64,000 nt of DNA. Source: Ammoniphilus resinae (GTDB lineage: Bacteria > Bacillota > Bacilli > Aneurinibacillales > RAOX-1). The stretch spans positions 124,001-188,000 of the forward strand of contig NZ_JAGGKT010000002.1 in the NCBI RefSeq assembly GCF_017873965.1. The letters are read 5' to 3'. Both the position numbers and the translations under genes were made by a program. Shown here in pieces: positions 10,385 through 19,376 of the stretch. Each line of letters starts with the position of its first letter. The stretch's first letter is position 1. Under the pieces are notes generated by a model. That model saw only the letters and a program-made list of their open reading frames with translations. It made no database searches and was not told the origin of the DNA.

Positions 10385-11650
10385 ATGAAACTTAGTAAAA
10401 AGAAAATGACTGTTCTTTCATTTACCATCGGTGCCTGTGTCTTTGTTTCTACGGCCTTTGCCGATGTGCTGCTAGGATCAGGATATGATAGTTTTAAGAG
10501 CTCAATTAAAACAACTGCTGCCCAGATGGAAAATGGATTGGAAAACTACACGTTTGAAACGCTGATTACGTTAAAGGATAACAATCAAAAGGTGTTCCAG
10601 ACATCGACTTATTCGATGGTTGATAACATCAAACAGGCCAAGGAGCACTCGACAACTAGCCAGTATTCGAATGGCAAGACGACTACTTCATACGGATACA
10701 ATGATCAAAAGTTTGACATATGGAAAAATGGGATGGATGACAAGTATTATGTGACGGAGATCCCAGAGGATTCGAACAGGGAAAGAGGAAAAAGCTTTAC
10801 CAACCCATTTAACGAGCAGGGTGCACCAGAAATGGAAAAGGTTGTGGATGCACTGGTCGGTAATTTAAAGGAAAATGTACAGGCGGAAGAACGTTCTGAT
10901 GGTGGGAAAATCTATTCTGGGACGCTATCAGCAACACAAGTACCAGCGCTTGTCAATGCGGTTTCTTCCTTTGGCATTAAGCAGGCGATCCGCGATCAAG
11001 CCCGCGCGGAAGGGGACTTCAAAATGACGGAGATCGAGAGCGACATTTATGTGAAAAAGGTCACTGGTACGGCGATCGAAAATAAAGCTGGGATTCTGGA
11101 AAATGTGACAGGTGATATCATCCTTTCGGGAAAAGACAAAAAGGGAGTCGAGCACGATCTGGCACTTAACATTGTCTTTAAGCTTTCCGATATCGGAAGT
11201 ACAAAGGTTACCAAACCGAATCTTGGTGGGGCAAATGTTGAGAAGGTTAGTTATTATGGCGGGATCACCAGTAAGTATGTGGGTACCTACAAAAATAATA
11301 TTATCATTGAAAAAGACGGGGAATTTGTGAAGATTGGAGAGAGAAGGCTGGAAATTGTAAGCGTGGAAAATGGAAAAATAGCAGGAAAGTTTGTTGAAAC
11401 AGTGAAACCTGGATTTGAAGCAGATTACCCAGACCCGTATGACTTTGAATTCGAATACAAGCAAAAGGACTATAATTCAAGATTTACTTATATCAATTCA
11501 GATGGCGATCAGGAACAAGGACAGCTTCATCCAAGCAATCCTGGTAAGATTTATGTCGATTTGCAAATCGAAGTTATTGATGAGAATTCATATCGTTCCA
11601 ATAGCCGTGCAAATTGGGATCAAGAATTTAACCGAGTATTTGAAGACTAA
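10385..11650 (+). CDS. Exported protein of unknown function, linked to ABC/two-component module
   Basis: The 421-residue product starts with a signal peptide or anchor (lysines then a hydrophobic stretch, residues ~5-26, ending TAFADV). The mature part is hydrophilic and beta-rich, with repeated patterns such as YTFETLITLKDNNQKVFQTSTYSM and a segment resembling lipoprotein-carrier folds (SATQVPALVNAV, then VTGDIILSGKDKKG). No family is named. GAAGGAG precedes the ATG. It leads a likely operon with an ABC ATPase, permease, histidine kinase and regulator, so it may sense or bind what the transporter handles at the envelope. Confidence 0.7.
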   Translation: MKLSKKKMTVLSFTIGACVFVSTAFADVLLGSGYDSFKSSIKTTAAQMENGLENYTFETLITLKDNNQKVFQTSTYSMVDNIKQAKEHSTTSQYSNGKTTTSYGYNDQKFDIWKNGMDDKYYVTEIPEDSNRERGKSFTNPFNEQGAPEMEKVVDALVGNLKENVQAEERSDGGKIYSGTLSATQVPALVNAVSSFGIKQAIRDQARAEGDFKMTEIESDIYVKKVTGTAIENKAGILENVTGDIILSGKDKKGVEHDLALNIVFKLSDIGSTKVTKPNLGGANVEKVSYYGGITSKYVGTYKNNIIIEKDGEFVKIGERRLEIVSVENGKIAGKFVETVKPGFEADYPDPYDFEFEYKQKDYNSRFTYINSDGDQEQGQLHPSNPGKIYVDLQIEVIDENSYRSNSRANWDQEFNRVFED

Positions 11651-11714
11651 AGATGGCTTACCCCCAAGAGAATTTTCCTTGGGGGATGCCTACGCATAAG
11701 GGAGAATGTGAGAA

Positions 11715-12440
11715 ATGGAGAAAGCAATTAAAATCGCCGGATTAACCAAGATTTATAAAAACGGCCGGGGAATCAGCGATTTAAATTTAGATGTCGATCA
11801 AGGGGATATCTTTGGTTTTTTGGGTCCGAATGGGGCGGGGAAAACAACCGCAATGAAAATGATGGCCGGACTCATTAAACCGGATTGCGGGGATGTCAAG
11901 ATCTTTGGGGCTAGTGTATTAGACAATTACGTGGTGGCGATGAAGGACGTGGGCTGTATTATTGAGACGGCGGAATCTTATCCCTATTTAACAGCCAATG
12001 AAAATCTAAAGTTATACGCCCGCTTTTACCCAGGCGTGGACCAGAATAGAATTGATGAATGTTTGGAAATCACTGGTTTAATCAAATATAAAAATGAAAA
12101 GTCGGAAAAGTTCTCCTTAGGGATGAAGCAGAGATTAGGGGTAGCAGCGGCGATTCTATCTAAGCCGAAACTGTTGATTTTGGATGAACCGTTGAATGGG
12201 CTCGATGTTGAAGGAATGTTGGATATGCGGGCTCTGATCAAACGTTTGGCCCAGGAGGATGGGACAACTTTCTTTATTTCCAGCCATCTCATTCATGATG
12301 TAGAACTAACCTGCACTAGAATTGGTGTAGTCTATGGAGGGAAGCTGGTCAATGTCGAATATACAAAAAATATTCTGTCAGACTATGCGTCACTGGAAAA
12401 CTATTTTGTCAGTGAGGTGGATCGTAATGGTAGGGTTTAG
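11715..12440 (+). CDS. ABC transporter ATP-binding protein (BcrA/CcmA type)
   Basis: The 241-residue ATPase powers an ABC-2-type exporter. It has Walker A GPNGAGKTT (residues ~36-44), signature FSLGMKQRL, Walker B LLILDEP and the switch histidine (FISSH). Members of this group often confer resistance to peptide antibiotics or export lipids. Its stop overlaps the permease start by 14 bases, showing translational coupling. The neighbouring kinase/regulator pair fits the pattern of antibiotic-sensing modules in Firmicutes, although the ligand is not evident. Confidence 0.88.
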   Translation: MEKAIKIAGLTKIYKNGRGISDLNLDVDQGDIFGFLGPNGAGKTTAMKMMAGLIKPDCGDVKIFGASVLDNYVVAMKDVGCIIETAESYPYLTANENLKLYARFYPGVDQNRIDECLEITGLIKYKNEKSEKFSLGMKQRLGVAAAILSKPKLLILDEPLNGLDVEGMLDMRALIKRLAQEDGTTFFISSHLIHDVELTCTRIGVVYGGKLVNVEYTKNILSDYASLENYFVSEVDRNGRV

Positions 12441-13179
12441 AGCTGCATTTTTAAATGAGACCACCAAACTGATGAAAAAGAAAAAGATCCTGGCTGCCGC
12501 TATTTTGTCCGTTCTTGCTGTTGTGGTTGGGCAAGTTGCCGTAACCGCGATTAAGCATGGCTTTGGTTTGAGGGTTGTGGGGAGCACCGAGTTTCCTTTG
12601 GTAGTGCTTTCAATCTTTGTTTATACGATCCTGCCGCTTTTCGCCACATTTGTTGCGATTGATATGTTTAACGGTGAATTCTCGGCGAATACGATGAAAA
12701 TCACCCTTACCAGACCGGTTACTCGGTTCGGAGTTTATAGTGCCAAGGTATTAACCATAGCTCTGTTTATTGCAGCCAATCTATTTTTTGTGATGGGTCT
12801 ATCACTCCTGGCTGGATTAATGTTTAATCCGTCTTCTGCTAGTATGCTGGGAATGCTTAGGATTGTATTATCCTATTCTTCCTCGTTTCTTCCTGTTTTT
12901 GTATTTGCGTTACTAGTTGTCTGGCTTTGTAATCTATTGCGGGGAGGACTAGCCGTATTCTTTCTTTCGATTTTGGTTTTTGTTGGGTTTACGTTTTTAG
13001 ACATAGTTCTTTCTCATTATTCCAGTTTCTTCATCACTTCCATGTTTGACTGGTATACGCTTTGGATTTCGGAGAAGATCAACGCTTTTAAAATCATGCG
13101 TCAGCTCTTGATTATGCTTGGAAGTGGTATAATGTTTTTTACGGCAGGCTATTATTTATTTGACCGAAAGGATATTTAG
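12427..13179 (+). CDS. ABC-2 type transporter permease
   Basis: The 250-residue integral membrane protein has about six hydrophobic segments. The start chosen is the ATG at 12427, preceded by GAGGTGG, giving MVGFRAAFLNETTKLMKKKK, a typical cytosolic lead of ABC-2 permeases. It pairs with the ATPase just upstream, whose end it overlaps. The motif FNGEFSANTMKITLTRPVTR matches the coupling region seen in BcrB/NatB-like permeases (a recalled family resemblance). Substrate unknown. Confidence 0.85.
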   Translation: MVGFRAAFLNETTKLMKKKKILAAAILSVLAVVVGQVAVTAIKHGFGLRVVGSTEFPLVVLSIFVYTILPLFATFVAIDMFNGEFSANTMKITLTRPVTRFGVYSAKVLTIALFIAANLFFVMGLSLLAGLMFNPSSASMLGMLRIVLSYSSSFLPVFVFALLVVWLCNLLRGGLAVFFLSILVFVGFTFLDIVLSHYSSFFITSMFDWYTLWISEKINAFKIMRQLLIMLGSGIMFFTAGYYLFDRKDI

Positions 13180-13193
13180 AAAGGTAATTCCAC

Positions 13194-14630
13194 ATGCAGT
13201 TAACCAAGCGATTTTTTATGATGAACATGGTGGCAGTATTGGCTACTATTGCTTTAACCGTTTTGGCTGTCATTCTATTTTTCGCTGCCTATGAAAAGGT
13301 GGGCGGTTCAGCTCCAGGTGTCAACGATTTAAAGAGATTCTATGAGGTACGGTCAGGGCTTGGTGAGATCAAGAGGGAAGCGATGGGCTTGGGATTTGAA
13401 CAATGGCTTGAGCCATCTTATCAGCAAAAGCTGTCCAATCAAGCGGGTCTGTTAGGGGCAGACGTGGTGATCTTGAAAAACCGGGAGATATTGTATTCCA
13501 CGAGAACTTTTACAGGAATTGATATGGAGAGAAGTATCATGCTATCCGACCAATCTTCTGAATTAGATACACTCGAACTGGAAGGAGAGAACTTCCTTTT
13601 TGTCAGAGCAGACTATCCCCTTTCTACAGGGGATAAAGGCATTCTATTAGTGCTGGCACCGATGAAGCTGAATTCTGGATTTTATCTGTTTTTAGTTGTT
13701 TTTACCGTTAGCATTTTTATCCTTTCTTTTTTACTGAGTAATTTTTGGGTTTCTTATCGTTTCTCCAGAGGAATCATTTCACCTGTTGCCAGGTTGAAAG
13801 ATGCGGCGGTCAGGATTCGTGAAGGAGACTTGAGCGATGGCATCACGGAAGAAGGCGAAGGAGAAGTCAGGGAGCTGTGTCGCTCGCTGGAATTGATGCG
13901 GATTAAATTGAAAGAATCGATTTATTTGCAACGAAGGTATGATGAGAATCGGGCCTTTTTGATCTCGAGTATTTCACATGATCTAAAGACCCCAGTCACT
14001 TCAATTAGAGGGTATATAGAGGGAATTATCGATGGGGTGGCAGGCACCCCGGTGAAGGTGGAGCAATATTTGGAAACGGCTAGAGCAAAAGCGATTCTCG
14101 TGGATGCGATGATTGATGATTTGCTTTTATATTCCAAGCTGGATTTGAATCAAATTCCTTACCATTTTGTGAAGACAGACTTGGCAGATTACTTCGCTGA
14201 CTGTGTAGCTGACTATTCCTATGAATTTGAGAAGGCGAATATTAAGTTATCCCTAAAGGTTGAGTTGGAGGAGCCGGTTTTTGTCTCTATTGATCGGGAA
14301 CGTTTGAAAAGGGTCATTCAAAACATACTCGATAATGCTCGGAAGTTTACGGTGAAAGAAAACGGTCTGGTAGATATCACTTTAAGAGAAACTAGGACCT
14401 CTGCGATCATCGAAATCCGGGATAATGGAAAAGGGATTCCTGAAGAGGATCTTCCTCATATTTTTGAACGTTTTTATCGTGCTGATCTATCGAGACAACA
14501 GGCAGATGGCAGCGGACTTGGGCTTGCTATAGCGAAACAGATTGTTGAAGGTCATGAAGGGAAAATATGGGTCACAAGTGTCATTGGGGAAGGAACTCGG
14601 ATGATGATTTCTCTGAAGAAATTTGCCTAG
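13194..14630 (+). CDS. Sensor histidine kinase
   Basis: The 478-residue kinase has two membrane helices (residues ~8-32 and ~163-190) bounding an extracellular domain of about 130 residues. HAMP (SRGIISPVARLKDAAVRIREG), HisKA with phospho-accepting His262 (SISHDLKTP) and an HATPase domain (N box NILDNARKF, G1 DNGKGI, G2 GSGLGLAI) follow. The large extracellular loop marks it as a ligand-sensing kinase, unlike the short-loop BceS type. It directly follows the ABC permease by 14 bases and precedes its regulator. Confidence 0.92.
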   Translation: MQLTKRFFMMNMVAVLATIALTVLAVILFFAAYEKVGGSAPGVNDLKRFYEVRSGLGEIKREAMGLGFEQWLEPSYQQKLSNQAGLLGADVVILKNREILYSTRTFTGIDMERSIMLSDQSSELDTLELEGENFLFVRADYPLSTGDKGILLVLAPMKLNSGFYLFLVVFTVSIFILSFLLSNFWVSYRFSRGIISPVARLKDAAVRIREGDLSDGITEEGEGEVRELCRSLELMRIKLKESIYLQRRYDENRAFLISSISHDLKTPVTSIRGYIEGIIDGVAGTPVKVEQYLETARAKAILVDAMIDDLLLYSKLDLNQIPYHFVKTDLADYFADCVADYSYEFEKANIKLSLKVELEEPVFVSIDRERLKRVIQNILDNARKFTVKENGLVDITLRETRTSAIIEIRDNGKGIPEEDLPHIFERFYRADLSRQQADGSGLGLAIAKQIVEGHEGKIWVTSVIGEGTRMMISLKKFA

Positions 14631-14652
14631 TTTACTTCGGTGGAGGGTTATT

Positions 14653-15348
14653 ATGAAAAACATTCTAATTGTTGAAGACGATCCCAGTATCGCCAATCTT
14701 CAAAAAGATTATTTAGAACTTAGTGGTTTTTCCGTGAAAATCGTTCATAGTGGAACAGACGGGCTGAAGGCTCTTGTGAAGGAGAACTTCCATCTTGTTA
14801 TTCTCGATATCATGTTGCCGGGGATGGACGGATTTGAACTGTTAAAAATTATACGTGAAAAAGAAGATATTCCTGTCCTTTTGGTATCAGCAAGAGCAGA
14901 GGAGATCTATAAAATAAAGGGCCTTGGTCTAGGTGCCGATGATTATATTACGAAACCATTTAGTTCTGCTGAACTGGTCGCCCGTGTGCAGGCCCACCTG
15001 GGCAAGTTCGAACGGATGAAGGAGCGGTTTGAAAAAAAGAACAATGATGGGAAAATTCTAGTTCGAGGACTGGAAGTGCAGAAAGACGCAAGAAGAGTAT
15101 TTATTGGCGGAAACGAAGTCATGATGGCGCAAAAGGAATTCGAGTTGCTCTTGTTCCTTTTGGAGCATGCCAACCGTGTTTTTAGTAAAGATGAACTATT
15201 TGAGCGAATCTGGGGAATGGATGCACTTGGTGACGCCTCCACAGTCACTGTCCACATCGCCCGGATCCGAGAGAAAATTGAAGAGAACCCGTCAAAGCCG
15301 CAATATATTGGGACCGTCTGGGGATCAGGGTATCGGTTTATGGCTTAG
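14653..15348 (+). CDS. OmpR-family response regulator
   Basis: The 231-residue regulator has a receiver domain (acidic pair EDD near residues 8-10, phospho-acceptor Asp52 in VILDIMLPGMDG, Lys in ITKPF) and a C-terminal winged helix (EFELLLFLLEHANRVFSKDELFERIWG). The ATG at 14653 is used because GGTGGAGGG lies before it; an earlier in-frame TTG overlaps the kinase stop. It is the last gene of the module and should control the upstream promoter. Confidence 0.92.
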   Translation: MKNILIVEDDPSIANLQKDYLELSGFSVKIVHSGTDGLKALVKENFHLVILDIMLPGMDGFELLKIIREKEDIPVLLVSARAEEIYKIKGLGLGADDYITKPFSSAELVARVQAHLGKFERMKERFEKKNNDGKILVRGLEVQKDARRVFIGGNEVMMAQKEFELLLFLLEHANRVFSKDELFERIWGMDALGDASTVTVHIARIREKIEENPSKPQYIGTVWGSGYRFMA

Positions 15349-15402
15349 TTGTTTTCACCAACTATTTTTTGCGTTTTTCCTCATCTTTATTCCAGCAAAA
15401 AT

Positions 15403-15425
15403 AAAGAGGGGAGATTCCCCCTCTT
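15403..15425 (-). terminator. Terminator of the 15424-15711 gene
   Basis: AAGAGGGGAG pairs with CCCCCTCTT. Read on the minus strand it is followed by a T-rich tract (AAAAATA on the plus strand). Confidence 0.65.
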
Positions 15426-15711
15426 ACTCACTACCGGCTTCGCCAACACCTGGGCCAAATGGGCCCTCAACATTGGTGCCTTGTTCATCATGGGTCTTGT
15501 GTGCGCCTGGGTCTTGTCTTGGCGTCCCCTCATGAAACCCTCTTGCTTCATAAGTGAATCTTGGAGCGGGATACATATCATCCCTCCAAAAATCTCTCGA
15601 CATATCAAAATTCATTGGACTTCCATAGGGACCTTCTGCAAATTCTTCAGGGAAAATGGTATGACTTTGGTCATACTCTGTAGACAATGGTGTAAACTGT
15701 TTTTCTTCCAC
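15424..15711 (-). CDS. Small hypothetical protein, Pro/Gly-rich
   Basis: The 95-residue cytosolic product is not recognised. It is rich in Pro, Gly, Asp, Glu and aromatic residues (TEYDQSHTIFPEEFAEGPYG, then DPGAHKTHDEQG), with no hydrophobic helix, and is probably largely disordered. The GTG at 15711 is selected because AAAGGGGG lies 7 bases upstream; a TTG 18 bases earlier overlaps that site. The composition is reminiscent of small sporulation proteins, but that is only an impression. Confidence 0.6.
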   Translation of the reverse strand: MEEKQFTPLSTEYDQSHTIFPEEFAEGPYGSPMNFDMSRDFWRDDMYPAPRFTYEARGFHEGTPRQDPGAHKTHDEQGTNVEGPFGPGVGEAGSE

Positions 15712-15962
15712 AATAAAGCCCCCTTTCAAACGTTCTTGCTTTCTATTCTAATGAATATCCCCAAAGATATTCACGATTCGATAAGATTTTTTTCTAGACA
15801 AACTAAAGAAAGGGGACTAGGTGCATATTACGACTGCCTAATATATACCAATTTGTCATGCCTCCATTCTGTCTCAGTTTTTCATTAAAACCCCATTCAT
15901 ATTAAAGTTATTTGGGCATAAATAGATGTTACTAAATTTTATAACTATTTCTAAAGAATAGA
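15712..15962. other. Gene-free AT-rich interval
   Basis: It contains the upstream region of the 15424-15711 gene and of the tct promoter. Apart from promoter-like AT-rich stretches nothing was seen. A long plus-strand open frame across 15349-15888 lacks a ribosome-binding site and is rejected. Confidence 0.4.
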
Positions 15963-15991
15963 TTGACTTGAAAATTAAATTTAAATATAAT
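15963..15991 (+). promoter_or_regulatory. Sigma-A promoter of the tctCBA operon
   Basis: TTGACT and TATAAT are spaced by exactly 17 bases. Transcription would begin near 15998, giving a leader of about 150 bases before tctC. Confidence 0.7.
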
Positions 15992-16035
15992 TTCCCTATA
16001 GTGATTATTTTTATACTATTTAAAGTTTTGTCAAA

Positions 16036-16044
16036 GGTCAGACC
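16036..16044. promoter_or_regulatory. GGTCAGACC palindrome, possible GntR/FCD operator
   Basis: The 9-base palindrome lies about 40 bases after the predicted start of tct transcription. FadR-type regulators recognise TGGTCNGACCA, so this may bind the GntR protein encoded at 9393-10046. Confidence 0.4.
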
Positions 16045-16147
16045 ACCATAATTTAGTGAGAGGAGTGAGATTCGAAAGCAATTCAAATAAAAATATGTTG
16101 TTTTATGAAAACGCTATCTTTGACTTTTTGAGAGGGGGAAGAAAAAA

Positions 16148-17191
16148 TTGAAAAAGTTTTTTAGTTTTTCTATGGCAACAATTCTAGCACTGGCCTTAAC
16201 AGCATGCGGTGGAGGGGCAACACAAACAGCTAAAGAACAACCGTCGACACCAGCACCAGCGCAACAAGAGGAGAAAAAAGAAGAACCGAAAGAGTCAAAA
16301 GAAAAGTGGCCGGATAAGCCTATTAATCTTATTATATCCTACGCTGCAGGCGGTGGTACAGACGTTGGGGCACGGATGTTAACGCCTTATGTTGAAAAGG
16401 AACTTGGCGTTTCGATTAATATTATTAACAAGCCCGGCGGAGGTGGATGGGTTGGTTGGACAGAACTTGCCCATGCAAAACCTGATGGTTATACCATTGG
16501 TTATCTGAATACACCTAACCTAATGACTGGTTATTTAGATCCTAAACAAAATCGTAAAGAAAATCTAGAAAGCTTTACGCCAATCGCCAACCACATTACA
16601 GATGCAGGTGCAATTGCTATTCGCCCAGATGAAACGCGGTTTACCGATATCAAATCAATGCTTGAGTATGCGAAAAACAATGATCTTACGGCGACATCCA
16701 CTGGTGTAGGTAGTGATGACCATTTTGCATCCTTAAAGTTGAATCATAAATTTGGTACGAAATTTACTGCTGTACACAACAAGGGTTCTGCAGAAAGTCA
16801 GGCTGCTGTCATGGGAGGCCATGTAGACGTATTGTTTGCTAACGTCGGAGAGTTAACCAAACTTCATGAGAGCGGTGAAATCAAAATTATTGGTGTCATG
16901 TCTGAAGAACGTTCCCCATTCCTTCCAGATGTACCAACGTTGAAGGAAAGTGGATTTGATGGTGTGTTATCTGCTTCTGCAAGAGGAATTGGTGCTCCTG
17001 CCGGACTTGATCCAGAAAAGTTGGAAATTCTCCGTGCAGCCTTTGAAAAAGGAATTAAAAATGAAGAACAAATGAAGAAGCAGAGTGAAACCGGACTACA
17101 AGTTGATTACAAGGATGGCGAAGATTACGTAAAATTGTTAAAAGATGATGAACAAGCAGTACTAGAATTAAGCGAGTTACTAGGATGGTAA
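16148..17191 (+). CDS. tctC: Tripartite tricarboxylate transporter substrate-binding lipoprotein
   Basis: The 347-residue protein is the extracytoplasmic solute receptor of a TTT importer. It has a lipoprotein signal peptide ending in the lipobox LTAC (Cys20), a Pro/Glu/Lys-rich linker to about residue 55, and a Bug/TctC domain with the family motifs WPDKPINLIISYAAGGGTD and NKPGGGG. Start is TTG at 16148, 8 bases after GAGGGGG. It opens a tctC-tctB-tctA operon. Ligands of this family range over citrate, phthalate and other carboxylates; the sequence does not tell which. Confidence 0.92.
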   Translation: MKKFFSFSMATILALALTACGGGATQTAKEQPSTPAPAQQEEKKEEPKESKEKWPDKPINLIISYAAGGGTDVGARMLTPYVEKELGVSINIINKPGGGGWVGWTELAHAKPDGYTIGYLNTPNLMTGYLDPKQNRKENLESFTPIANHITDAGAIAIRPDETRFTDIKSMLEYAKNNDLTATSTGVGSDDHFASLKLNHKFGTKFTAVHNKGSAESQAAVMGGHVDVLFANVGELTKLHESGEIKIIGVMSEERSPFLPDVPTLKESGFDGVLSASARGIGAPAGLDPEKLEILRAAFEKGIKNEEQMKKQSETGLQVDYKDGEDYVKLLKDDEQAVLELSELLGW

Positions 17192-17275
17192 TCATCTTGA
17201 TGGCCGGACAATTCTGTCCGGCCACAAATTCTCCTCTAAATGAGTCCGACTTTAAAGGAAAGGACGTGTGAATAA

Positions 17276-17725
17276 ATGAAAAATGCGGGAGCTTTGGTCG
17301 GGTTCCTTATCTTAATTTTTGCTGGGACGCTCTTCTTCCAAGCCTTATCCTTCGATTATTACAGTGATTACGGTCCAGGTCCTGGATTGTTTCCTCTTTG
17401 GCTGAGCGGTTTGTTAATACTGCTTTCAATTGCCTATATTATTGATTGCTATCGGAAAAATATTATTCAATTAAAGGATATTTTACCAAAAGGCGCGGGA
17501 CTTAGAAAAATTATTCTGATCATGGTTTCATTAGTCGTTTTTTACATTCTCGCTCCCTTTACAGGTTATAGCGTGGCCGGCATTATTATGTTAATGATTC
17601 TATTTATAAAAGAATACAAGTGGTACTGGGGTTTAGGAATTTCGGTAGTTGTTACGGTAGTTTTGTTTTATACCTTCTATTCCGTGTTAAATGTTCCGCT
17701 ACCTGTAAACTCATTCGGACTATAA
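17276..17725 (+). CDS. tctB: Tripartite tricarboxylate transporter small permease
   Basis: The 149-residue protein has four predicted membrane helices and the TctB pattern (YGPGPGLFPLWLSGLLILLS near residues 35-54). It is the small membrane subunit, always paired with TctA. It lies between the binding protein and the large permease, with 84 and 15 bases to its neighbours, consistent with one operon. Confidence 0.9.
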   Translation: MKNAGALVGFLILIFAGTLFFQALSFDYYSDYGPGPGLFPLWLSGLLILLSIAYIIDCYRKNIIQLKDILPKGAGLRKIILIMVSLVVFYILAPFTGYSVAGIIMLMILFIKEYKWYWGLGISVVVTVVLFYTFYSVLNVPLPVNSFGL

Positions 17726-17740
17726 AGGGAGGGAGCTCAT

Positions 17741-19234
17741 TTGGAATTACTAGCAGGATTTGAAACCGCATTTACTTGGTGGAACTTATTATATTGCCTT
17801 ATCGGTGTGACAGCGGGAATGCTCGTAGGCGTCCTTCCGGGACTCGGTCCTACTTCAGGGACAGCTGTTTTATTGCCCCTGACTTTTGGAATGGAACCAA
17901 TCTCAGCCATTATTATGTTATCTGGTATTTATTATGGAGCGATGTATGGCGGAACGATTACCTCAGTCTTAATTAATACACCAGGGGAAGCAGCCTCCGT
18001 TATTACTTGTCTAGACGGTTATCCCTTGGCAAAACAGGGGAGAGCAGGTACCGCATTAGGGGTGGCAGCAATTGGTTCCTTCATTGGCGGAACCATCTCG
18101 ATTATTGGACTTGCCATCGTTGGTCCTCCTATTGCCAGGCTTGCTCTAAAATTTGGTCCACCTGAGTTCTTTGCCTTGATGGTGCTAGGAATGACGATGG
18201 TTGTTGGTTTAATGGGGAAATCCTTGCTTCGTGGTGTCATTGCGGCTGTCATCGGGTTGAACCTGGCCTTATTCGGCCTCGATCCTATAACGGGAGCCAT
18301 TCGCTTTGATTTTGGCAAAATGGAATTGATGAATGGTTTTGATTTTGTACCGCTTGCGATGGGACTGTTCGGTATTTCAGAAATATTGTCCAGTGCGGAG
18401 AGTAAGCTAAAGGCAGAAAAGCCACCGAAAATTCAAGGGTTATTGCCGAGAAGAGGGGAATGGCGAACGACGTTTGCAGCGATTATGCGTGGGACAGGGT
18501 TAGGGTTTATCGTTGGACTCTTGCCAGGTACCAACTCTGTAATCCCAGCAATCATGTCTTATTCCCTTGAAAAGAAAGTTTCCAAAGATCCATCCCGTTT
18601 TGGGAAGGGTGCAGTGGAAGGTGTAGCAGGACCGGAAACAGCGAATAATTCCTACTGTGGTGGAGCGCTTATTCCTTTATTTACCTTAGGGATTCCAAGC
18701 TCCCCTACGATTGCCGTTTTGCTAGGGGCTTTTATTATGCACGGGTTGACCCCGGGCCCACAGCTGTTCCAGAAGAACCCTGACTTTGTTTGGGCAGTCA
18801 TCGCCAGTATGTTTATTGGAAATTTCATGCTGCTTATTATGAATCTGCCGTTAGCAGGGATCTGGGCCAGAATTACGATGATCCCCTTCAAACTGTTGTT
18901 TCCCATCATTCTTGCTGTTGCAACGGTTGGTGCATACAGTGTAAATAACAACATGTTCGATATCGCTGTCATGATTGGGTTTGGGATCGTCGGTTACCTT
19001 CTGAAAAAGGTAGATATCCCGCTTGCCCCGATCGTACTGACGTTTGTCCTTGGGGATTTGATGGAAGGAGCCTTGCTGCAATCCCTAACGATTTACCATG
19101 GTGATTTCTTCGCCTTATTCACAAGACCGATTTCTGGAACCTTGTTGGTGCTTTCCATTGTGATTATCGTTATCAGTGTTGTGGCAGGGATTAAGAACAA
19201 AAAAGGCGCTTTTGCGCAAGATGTTGAGATGTAA
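17741..19234 (+). CDS. tctA: Tripartite tricarboxylate transporter large permease
   Basis: The 497-residue permease has about 11-12 membrane helices and the TctA signatures GVLPGLGPTSGTAVLLPLTF (residues ~28-47), YYGAMYGGT and GLLPGTNS. Length is typical. Start is TTG at 17741 after AAGGGAGGG. It completes the tctCBA operon, and a strong terminator follows. Its C-terminal half aligns by eye with the partial TctA at the start of the window, so two TTT systems lie within 20 kb. Confidence 0.93.
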   Translation: MELLAGFETAFTWWNLLYCLIGVTAGMLVGVLPGLGPTSGTAVLLPLTFGMEPISAIIMLSGIYYGAMYGGTITSVLINTPGEAASVITCLDGYPLAKQGRAGTALGVAAIGSFIGGTISIIGLAIVGPPIARLALKFGPPEFFALMVLGMTMVVGLMGKSLLRGVIAAVIGLNLALFGLDPITGAIRFDFGKMELMNGFDFVPLAMGLFGISEILSSAESKLKAEKPPKIQGLLPRRGEWRTTFAAIMRGTGLGFIVGLLPGTNSVIPAIMSYSLEKKVSKDPSRFGKGAVEGVAGPETANNSYCGGALIPLFTLGIPSSPTIAVLLGAFIMHGLTPGPQLFQKNPDFVWAVIASMFIGNFMLLIMNLPLAGIWARITMIPFKLLFPIILAVATVGAYSVNNNMFDIAVMIGFGIVGYLLKKVDIPLAPIVLTFVLGDLMEGALLQSLTIYHGDFFALFTRPISGTLLVLSIVIIVISVVAGIKNKKGAFAQDVEM

Positions 19235-19240
19235 AGATAG

Positions 19241-19271
19241 AACCCTGATTCTTTGAGAATCAGGGTTTTTA
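19241..19271 (+). terminator. tctA terminator
   Basis: AACCCTGATTCT pairs perfectly with AGAATCAGGGTT, then T5. Confidence 0.9.
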
Positions 19272-19376
19272 TATAGGGAAGACAAATGTATGAAATTTGA
19301 AGGATTAATTTTGTTTTTCATAGAATTCTTAATAGAATTATTATTAGAATGATTATTAGAATGGAGGACTGTACAT

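Noticed and set aside
10928-11464. 178-residue minus-strand open frame
   Set aside because: Lies wholly antisense within the exported-protein gene and shows no start signal or family resemblance.
15349-15888. 179-residue plus-strand open frame
   Set aside because: No ribosome-binding site, low-complexity product, and it lies antisense to the better-supported minus-strand gene at 15424-15711.
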